25,858 nucleotides of DNA from the IMG/VR virus record IMGVR_UViG_3300027801_000141, positions 1-25,858 of that record; one strand, 5' to 3'. The notes beneath the pieces were generated by a model, which made no database searches, was not told the DNA's origin, and was given only the letters and a program-made list of their open reading frames with translations. A program made the position numbers and the translations under genes. This DNA is from a virus. Below are positions 20,252 through 25,858 of the stretch, piece after piece (the stretch's first letter is position 1; the number at the start of each line of letters is the position of its first letter).

Positions 20252-23200
20252 CTATACTATATCAAATTTCTGTAATTCTTCTAACGAATGCTCTCTAGCC
20301 CTTCTTTTTGGACTTCCTGAATTAACATCCGCAAAATATATCGTAGCCTCATTTGGGTCATCAAAAACTGGAACCCCTCGTTTTGTTAAGAATTTGACCG
20401 CGACTTCCGCAGCAATATCATCATCCAACATCACATCCGGGTCACTAACTAAATCTTTTCCAACCTTTCTACCATACTTCTCATAATTAGCTTTACCCGT
20501 TAATTGATTAAATCCTCTCCCTACATACTTTGAACCATCAGTGTCATTATTATTACCTATTCTTCCATTATAAACGAAATTAAAGAACTCATCATAATCC
20601 CTTTTTAAAGTATTTATTTCTTCATCTGACATTCTTCTAGTTCTTGAGAATATTTTTTTAATTCTATTGTTGGAAGTATTTTGATACCCTTTTTCTTTTT
20701 TATTAATAAAATGAGTTTCTTTACCTATTACAGATAACATTGCCACCTGAGCAACTGGGTCAGTAACTCCATGTTCTACCATAGCATTTATTAATCTTTG
20801 TATTCCCTGTGCCGATTTTCCTGAATACCTATGTTTTATTTTACCATCTAAAGATGTGAATATTTTAGTAGGTAGTATATATTTTTCAATATCTTCATCT
20901 TTAACACCTTTTTCTTTAATTTTTTCTATAATTAAATCTTTTGTTTTAGTGTCAAAAATTGCCATTCCATCAGTAACTTCAATATCATTATCAGATTTAA
21001 ATTTATTAAGTAATTCAGCAGTTTCAGGACCAAACAAACCATCAACGCCATATACCGGAAGACCATAACCTAATAACTCTAAAGCTATCTGAAATGTTTC
21101 AACATTTTTTTTAAAAGACATATCTTTACTACTTGACTGACTTATATCTTTATTAATTTTTTCTAAATTATTAATAAAATCATTACTATCTGAAGTAACT
21201 AATTCTGCCTTTTCAACCGTTTCATTAATAGTCTTTCTATTCTTAAGTTCGGTTGATGTTTCAATACCAACAATACCATCGACTAAGTTTAAATCATATT
21301 GTTTTTGGAATTTCTTAACACTCTTCTTTGTCTCAAGTCCAAATAATCCATCAATAACTTCGTTATTATCATCCATCATAAAACCTAACTTAATTAATAT
21401 TTTTTGTATATCTTTAACACCCTCACCTTTAGAACCTAACGATATCAACTCTGAATTATCACCATTACTTATTATATCATACATTGACAGACCACCTCTC
21501 TTAATATTTCCATCTATTTTATTAACTATTTGTTCGGGTTCAATCATTAATAACTCTCCACCATCTAAACTACCCTTTAAATAGGGCCATGGGTCTATAC
21601 TCCCACGATTATATCCTTTAGATTTATAATACATTGAGAAATGTAAATGTGGATGTGTGCCCACCGCATTTCCAGTATTACCTACCGTACCTAAAACCTC
21701 ACCTTTCATTATTTCATCACCTTTAGATATGATATTAGAAACCGAATCTAAGTGAGCGTAATAATAGACAATACCATTCAATAAGACACTAACGGTTTTA
21801 CCTCCAATACCTTTACCCTTCTTACGTATTTTGATAACTTTACCACGAGTAGCAGAGACTATTGGGGTTCCTTTAGGTGCAAATACATCAATACCTTTAT
21901 GACCACCAGCCTCCCTATGTTTTGCATTTCCACCGCCGTAATCACTATTATGAATTGCGTCGTACTTATTTAATATTTTTTTCTTTCCTCGACCTAATCC
22001 AGACGAATCGTAACCAACATTAAAGTTATCGTTACCTACTGGAAATATGAATGCAACTTCTCTTATTACATTTTCTTTAATAGTTTTTGATTCATTAATT
22101 TTTTCTTTTAGTTTCTTAACGAACTCATTTTGAATCATCTTAACAAATTTAACGTATGGTGTGTCACCTTCTCTCTTCTTATATCTATTATTTCCTGATG
22201 GTGGTCGTTTACTTCTACCAAAATAATTCAATGAAGCTATATTTGTAATACATTTATGTCCACCTGAATTTGCTTGAATCATTTCCCAAGCAGGTACACC
22301 TAATTTATCCAATATTGCCCACTCGTCATCAGTTAATTGGTTAGTTGGTTTATTCATTATAGATTTTAACCTACCCATATATGCATCTCCACCATCTATT
22401 GAACGAACTTTATCACCATAAAATGCTTCTAAATCAGAGTTAGTAAATCCAACCGACTCTTCACTAAATTGTTTATTAGATTCTGAAATCCACTTTATAG
22501 TTGATAAAGGAATTATCTTTTCCTTTAATTTACTCTCCCACTTAGATAAGACCTCTTGTGCAATCTCACCTAAGTTGACCCCCTTTAATTCTCTTTCCTT
22601 TTTAAATGGATTACAAGACGCCTGTACTAATCCCATTGGCCAAGCAATCACTATGAAATCAGCTTCAGGATTATTCTTAAATGGCGTATATCTATCGTAT
22701 GAGCCAGGTTTAAACATAGAACCTCCTCCGTATTGAACGATTATACCATCATCTACTCTTACTTTTTCACTATTCTTTTGTCTTTGAATATAATCTTTTT
22801 GATTTAAATCCATTTGTTCAGGAAGAGCATAACCTTTTTCAGATGCAATTCTATTAATGTTTTGAAAAATATTAAGTAAAGAAGGTTGTGAAGTCATTAC
22901 TAATTCCTCCATAAACCCTGGTTTATTTTTATACGCTAACATAAGTTTATTAGTTGCCAATCCTAATGCCATTTTGTTTTTCTGTAGTGATTTATCTTTT
23001 TGTAGTTTAAATACAAAATTCATAATATCCTGAGGTTCTAAACCATACTTAGCGAAGTCAGCCGAGTCTACTGTTGATATTAATGTTATATCATCTGAAG
23101 GAAATATATCTTTAGGTGATAATATTTGTGAGATTGTCTCAACATTTGAACGAGAAGACCTAAAAGATGTGGAGGTATCTCCTTCAACACCAGCCTGACT

Positions 23201-23491
23201 ATCATGATGGTCAGTATGAATAACAAACATAGGTTTACCATGTGCAAAATCCACTAAAACAGGCATCGTATCACCTTTAGCGTCCATTTTTTTAACTGCA
23301 AATTCCTTATCACCATATTGTATGATTTCTGAATCCACAACATTAATTCCATTATTCTCTAAATAATCTTTCATAGCCAAAGCAGTTGTTACACCGTCTA
23401 AATCTTGGTGAAAGTATATCTTAGCTTTAGAATATCTTTTAGATAATTGTGTGATATTTCTAATACCTGATTCTTTAATTATTCTTTTCAT
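20252..23491 (-). CDS. DHH phosphoesterase - M23 peptidase - PG-binding - GH19 fusion
   Basis: 1079 residues in one frame. Residues 1-13 (MKRIIKESGIRNI) form a leader like those of the lysozyme and 15696. Residues about 22-430 are a DHH/DHHA1 phosphoesterase: HxDxDG (His28, Asp30, Asp32), Asp81, DHH (94-96), Asp142, and the DHHA1 GGH (410-412). Residues 495-640 are an M23 endopeptidase: His531 and Asp535 (HKGID), His580, and HLH (615-617). Two peptidoglycan-binding modules lie at about 685-750 and 790-855. Residues 890-1079 resemble GH19 chitinase/lysozyme: catalytic-type Glu925 (GKETHF) and YVGRGFNQLTGKANYEKYG (989-1007). DHH enzymes cut oligonucleotides or cyclic dinucleotides; the rest cuts peptidoglycan. 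The start overlaps the lysozyme stop (ATGA). Confidence 0.85.
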   Translation of the reverse strand: MKRIIKESGIRNITQLSKRYSKAKIYFHQDLDGVTTALAMKDYLENNGINVVDSEIIQYGDKEFAVKKMDAKGDTMPVLVDFAHGKPMFVIHTDHHDSQAGVEGDTSTSFRSSRSNVETISQILSPKDIFPSDDITLISTVDSADFAKYGLEPQDIMNFVFKLQKDKSLQKNKMALGLATNKLMLAYKNKPGFMEELVMTSQPSLLNIFQNINRIASEKGYALPEQMDLNQKDYIQRQKNSEKVRVDDGIIVQYGGGSMFKPGSYDRYTPFKNNPEADFIVIAWPMGLVQASCNPFKKERELKGVNLGEIAQEVLSKWESKLKEKIIPLSTIKWISESNKQFSEESVGFTNSDLEAFYGDKVRSIDGGDAYMGRLKSIMNKPTNQLTDDEWAILDKLGVPAWEMIQANSGGHKCITNIASLNYFGRSKRPPSGNNRYKKREGDTPYVKFVKMIQNEFVKKLKEKINESKTIKENVIREVAFIFPVGNDNFNVGYDSSGLGRGKKKILNKYDAIHNSDYGGGNAKHREAGGHKGIDVFAPKGTPIVSATRGKVIKIRKKGKGIGGKTVSVLLNGIVYYYAHLDSVSNIISKGDEIMKGEVLGTVGNTGNAVGTHPHLHFSMYYKSKGYNRGSIDPWPYLKGSLDGGELLMIEPEQIVNKIDGNIKRGGLSMYDIISNGDNSELISLGSKGEGVKDIQKILIKLGFMMDDNNEVIDGLFGLETKKSVKKFQKQYDLNLVDGIVGIETSTELKNRKTINETVEKAELVTSDSNDFINNLEKINKDISQSSSKDMSFKKNVETFQIALELLGYGLPVYGVDGLFGPETAELLNKFKSDNDIEVTDGMAIFDTKTKDLIIEKIKEKGVKDEDIEKYILPTKIFTSLDGKIKHRYSGKSAQGIQRLINAMVEHGVTDPVAQVAMLSVIGKETHFINKKEKGYQNTSNNRIKKIFSRTRRMSDEEINTLKRDYDEFFNFVYNGRIGNNNDTDGSKYVGRGFNQLTGKANYEKYGRKVGKDLVSDPDVMLDDDIAAEVAVKFLTKRGVPVFDDPNEATIYFADVNSGSPKRRAREHSLEELQKFDIV

Positions 23492-24054
23492 GATAAAAAC
23501 ATATTACTTTCTTGTGTTCTTCTATTTGTAAGACCTTTGGACTTATATTTTAGAATACTTTCTCCCGCCTTTTTATTTTGACCCTTTTTAAGGTATTGAA
23601 TAAATCGGGACATTCTTACCGATTTACACCCTGAGTTAAACACTAATGATACTAAAGAGTCAAATTCCCCTTGAGTGACCATATAACTTTGTAATCCATC
23701 ATCTTTCCATTTCTGTAAAATTCTTCTAACGCAATTCGCGGAAATTGCGGCATCGGCTTCTAGTAATGATTGTGCTTGCTCTTTAGTTATAACTAAACCT
23801 TCTTTTACATCGCTACCTGTATGTCCATAACCAATAGTTAAGTTATCATTAGTGTCTGGATAGGCTTTAAGCATAGGTTTCTTTATTGTACCTGAAGGAC
23901 TTTTAGGGTCTCCTTCATGATACTTAATAAAGTTCCAAAAATCAGGGTCACTTGCCCTCATTGAGGTTCCGTCTTTTTTGTCACTTACATTCTCGATTAG
24001 ATACATTTTTCGTATCTCAGATATTTCAGATTCTTTTAAGATTAATTTAGACAT
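23488..24054 (-). CDS. GH24 (T4-type) lysozyme
   Basis: 188 residues. The leader MSKLILKESEISEIRKMYL precedes a GH24 fold. The catalytic triad E-D-T of T4 lysozyme corresponds to Glu47 (KYHEGDP), Asp67 (KAYPDTND) and Thr73 in NLTIGYGHTG; the C-terminus has the family end LTNRRTQESNMFL. The enzyme hydrolyses the glycan chain of peptidoglycan. It has no Sec signal, so it needs a holin or is carried in the virion; the leader suggests the latter. It is coupled to the multi-domain hydrolase gene, so glycan and peptide cuts would be made together. A TATTTATT box lies about 15 bases before the ATG. Confidence 0.9.
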   Translation of the reverse strand: MSKLILKESEISEIRKMYLIENVSDKKDGTSMRASDPDFWNFIKYHEGDPKSPSGTIKKPMLKAYPDTNDNLTIGYGHTGSDVKEGLVITKEQAQSLLEADAAISANCVRRILQKWKDDGLQSYMVTQGEFDSLVSLVFNSGCKSVRMSRFIQYLKKGQNKKAGESILKYKSKGLTNRRTQESNMFLS

Positions 24055-24087
24055 ATATAGTTTTATTAATAAATATCAGTAATAACA

Positions 24088-24114
24088 AAAAACCCCTCAC
24101 TTATAAGGGGTTTC
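24088..24114 (-). terminator. rho-independent terminator
   Basis: AACCCCT / AGGGGTT stem with an 8-base loop; the minus strand continues TTTTTTGTT. Ends the transcript of the methyltransferase group, before the lysozyme gene. Between the stop at 24219 and this site lie two mutually exclusive hairpins: ACCGTA/TACGGT (24155-24199) and CTGTATG/CATACGG (24177-24198). Confidence 0.82.
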
Positions 24115-24218
24115 TGAGATTAGAAGATATACTTACACCCTTTAAGTATTATATACCGTAAAAACTAATATAAATACTGTATGGTGAAAATCATACGGTA
24201 GAATTAAAATAAAGGGGA

Positions 24219-25088
24219 TTAATCCTTAATATGTTCATCTAAAACCAATTTTAATTGTTTTTGAGTGTTTTGGTATTCCTTAACTCTTTCTCTAGCTACC
24301 TCACAATAATTTTTACTAATATCAATACCAATCCATGGTCTACCTAACATTTCTGCAGCTAAACATGTGGTACCTGAACCGTTGAATGGGTCAAGAATGA
24401 TATCTTCTTTATATGAAAGTATTTTAATCGCTCTGTAAGGTATGTCTAATGAAAATGTGGCTTTTGTCTTTTGTCTAGTATCTGCAAAATATTTCCACTG
24501 ACCAAATACTAAAGACATAAAATCTTTCTTATCTTTATCTTCATAGACTAATTTTTTTCTAAATTCCCCCTCTATTTTTTCATTAGGTACCATCTGAAAC
24601 TCTCCTTTCCATTGAGGTGTTCCCTTTACATCTTTCTTATGTTTTTTCTTATACGCAAGTATTACACACTCCTTAGGGTTGTATATGTATGGTGAAGATG
24701 GGCTCATCCAACTTCCCCAAGCGGTTGTCTTTGAACGGTGTGGCGAGTCTTCCTCTAAATCAACAATACCGAAGAAACCAAATCCAATCTCCTTCATAAT
24801 CATCCAAAACTCAGCTGAAAAATAAATTCTACCACCTTTAGTTTGTCTATTTATTTCGTAAGGAATATTTAAAGCAACACGACCATCATCTTTAAGTACC
24901 CTATAGGTCTCTCTTAACCATTCTCTAGTAAACTTCCAGTACTCGGATATTTCTTTATCGTCATCCCAACTATCATAATCAATACCCACACCATAAGGTG
25001 GACTAGTAACCACTAAATCTATTGACTTTTCATTCATTTCAGACATAAGTTTTCTTCCGTCACCTGAATATATTTTATTTTTTTCCAT
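24219..25088 (-). CDS. DNA methyltransferase (beta class, orphan)
   Basis: 289 residues. Motif IV TSPPY (28-32) comes first and motif I DPFNGSGTT (233-241) near the C-terminus, so it is a beta-class amino-methyltransferase. It transfers a methyl group from S-adenosylmethionine to adenine N6 or cytosine N4 in DNA; TSPPY is frequent in the N4-cytosine group, but not decisive. The variable region around residues 110-160 (SPHRSKTTAWGSW) probably recognises the target. No restriction enzyme is seen next to it, so it is likely a phage orphan methyltransferase that protects the genome. It overlaps the DUF3310 gene by 14 bases. Confidence 0.9.
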   Translation of the reverse strand: MEKNKIYSGDGRKLMSEMNEKSIDLVVTSPPYGVGIDYDSWDDDKEISEYWKFTREWLRETYRVLKDDGRVALNIPYEINRQTKGGRIYFSAEFWMIMKEIGFGFFGIVDLEEDSPHRSKTTAWGSWMSPSSPYIYNPKECVILAYKKKHKKDVKGTPQWKGEFQMVPNEKIEGEFRKKLVYEDKDKKDFMSLVFGQWKYFADTRQKTKATFSLDIPYRAIKILSYKEDIILDPFNGSGTTCLAAEMLGRPWIGIDISKNYCEVARERVKEYQNTQKQLKLVLDEHIKD

Positions 25089-25314
25089 TTTCTTCTATTG
25101 TTTTAATTCTTCTATCTAAATACCATAAAGCTTTTTTCAAATCTTGAACAGGTGAGTTATCATCTTTCTTACCACTTCTTATAATATATTTTAATACATT
25201 AAAAAGATACGCGTCTTTATCTATTCCAGTCGCTTCAGCAATTTTAACAACCTCATACGGATTACCTTCACCCCCATAATGTTCAGGATGCCTTACTAAT
25301 TCTTTTTTACTCAT
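25075..25314 (-). CDS. DUF3310 family protein
   Basis: 79 residues: HPEHYGGEGNPYEVVKIAEA, then the helix DAYLFNVLKYIIRSGKKD, and DLKKALWYLDRRI. These are the conserved blocks of DUF3310, a phage family sometimes called nucleotide-kinase-like (SaV), of unknown activity, often next to nucleotide-metabolism genes. It overlaps the methyltransferase start by 14 bases and abuts the upstream gene exactly (stop at 25315-25317). Confidence 0.88.
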   Translation of the reverse strand: MSKKELVRHPEHYGGEGNPYEVVKIAEATGIDKDAYLFNVLKYIIRSGKKDDNSPVQDLKKALWYLDRRIKTIEENGKK

Positions 25315-25518
25315 CTACTTTTTGTTTGATTTTAAGACATAATAACCTTTACTACCCTCACTTTCCATAACAATATTATCATCAATTAATTTATCTAATA
25401 ATATCTTAGTTTTTTCAATAGAGTCTTTTACTATGAAATTTGCGATATAACTAATATGGATAGGTATTCTAAGTTTACCTTCAATTTTACTCATCATTGT
25501 TTTTGGTATATCATTCAT
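25315..25518 (-). CDS. small hypothetical protein, possible winged helix (67 aa)
   Basis: 67 residues: a helix (PIHISYIANFIVKDSIEKT), another (KILLDKLIDDNIVMESE) and a short two-strand end (GYYVLKSNKK). Helix-turn-helix then beta wing is the shape of small winged-helix regulators, but I do not recognise a family. Met9 is an alternative start. It lies directly upstream of the DUF3310 gene and 12 bases after the glycosyltransferase gene. Confidence 0.6.
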   Translation of the reverse strand: MNDIPKTMMSKIEGKLRIPIHISYIANFIVKDSIEKTKILLDKLIDDNIVMESEGSKGYYVLKSNKK

Positions 25519-25530
25519 AACTTTTTATAT

Positions 25531-25858
25531 TTAATAATTAATTTTCCATTTATCGTAAGGTATCATACTGTAAGGATGTCTTTCGAAAAAAGTCTCATGT
25601 ATGAAAGTATACTCATTTTCTTGCTTCTTATCAAGGTAAGCACCCCAAAATGATAGTGTTGAGTTAGATAAAATATGTCTATCACACATACTCATCATAT
25701 GAACCGCAATATAAGGGTCTTCATCAATATAAATAAATTTATGTTTTGGGAAACCTAATTCATTAACAAAATTTTTGGCTAAATCTAAATTATCTGAAAA
25801 CACTAACACTTTATGGTCATCACCGTACTCCTTTAATATATCACTGACCCATTCTCCA
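25531..25858 (-). CDS. GT11 (fucosyltransferase-like) glycosyltransferase, partial
   Basis: The frame is open to the window edge, so only the C-terminal 108 residues or so are visible. It has the GT11 landmarks: VLVFSDNLDLAK, then the segment AVHMMSMCDRHILSNSTLSF followed by WGAYL, and a final HPYSMIPYDKWKINY. The N-S-T-x-S-x-W-G-A motif is the core of alpha-1,2-fucosyltransferases, which use GDP-fucose. The N-terminal donor-site region is outside the window. With the RmlC-like and cytidylyltransferase-like genes it suggests glycan synthesis or modification by the phage. GTG at 25809 would be an internal start and is not preferred. Confidence 0.8.
   Translation of the reverse strand, partial: GEWVSDILKEYGDDHKVLVFSDNLDLAKNFVNELGFPKHKFIYIDEDPYIAVHMMSMCDRHILSNSTLSFWGAYLDKKQENEYTFIHETFFERHPYSMIPYDKWKINY

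Overview
This window looks like part of a large tailed bacteriophage genome infecting a Bacteroidota (flavobacterium-like) host. The evidence is AT-rich, tightly packed, mostly minus-strand genes; many short genes overlapping by ATGA; two lysozyme-type cell-wall enzymes; phage nucleotide-metabolism genes (ThyA, a short DHFR, Nudix, DUF3310); an orphan DNA methyltransferase; and promoters of the Bacteroidota type (TTTG-N19/20-TATATTTG). No host housekeeping genes, rRNA or tRNA were seen. Assignment to a phage is inference: no capsid, portal or terminase gene lies in the window.

Layout. 1-1260: a 5'-proximal part of a P-loop kinase-like gene and three very small ORFs behind a clear promoter. 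1262-3442: lipoprotein, RmlC-like epimerase, DHFR and an unknown. 3484-5102: probable cell-wall/lysis cassette (L,D-transpeptidase-like protein plus three membrane proteins), followed by a secreted protein. 5926-12211: a mosaic island where gene direction alternates, with unknown proteins, a DUF6915-like protein, a HExxH metallopeptidase, two paralogous proteins and a DnaJ-type zinc-finger protein. This island holds a duplicated module and a recombination scar with remnants of two genes. 12914-18050: a minus-strand run with P-loop protein, ThyA, a cytidylyltransferase-like protein and many small unknown or membrane proteins. 18106-18991: a gene-free, GC-richer, heavily structured stretch ending in a strong terminator, read as a giant ornate non-coding RNA (GOLLD/ROOL-like class). 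19237-24054: small conserved protein, Nudix hydrolase, DUF192 protein, a 1079-residue DHH phosphoesterase-M23-PG-binding-GH19 fusion and a GH24 lysozyme. 24219-end: DNA methyltransferase, DUF3310, small protein and the C-terminal end of a GT11-like fucosyltransferase.

How it fits together. ThyA, DHFR, Nudix and DUF3310 would serve dTMP supply and nucleotide-pool control. The lysozyme, the multi-domain hydrolase and the L,D-transpeptidase-like protein act on peptidoglycan during entry or release. RmlC-like, cytidylyltransferase and GT11 proteins plus a lipoprotein point to surface glycan or envelope modification. Short N-terminal helical leaders shared by otherwise unrelated proteins suggest a common targeting signal, perhaps to the virion. 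A short TATATTT(A/G) box lies only 4-6 bases before several start codons and suggests near-leaderless transcripts. The most notable items are the giant RNA and the DHH/peptidoglycan-hydrolase fusion.
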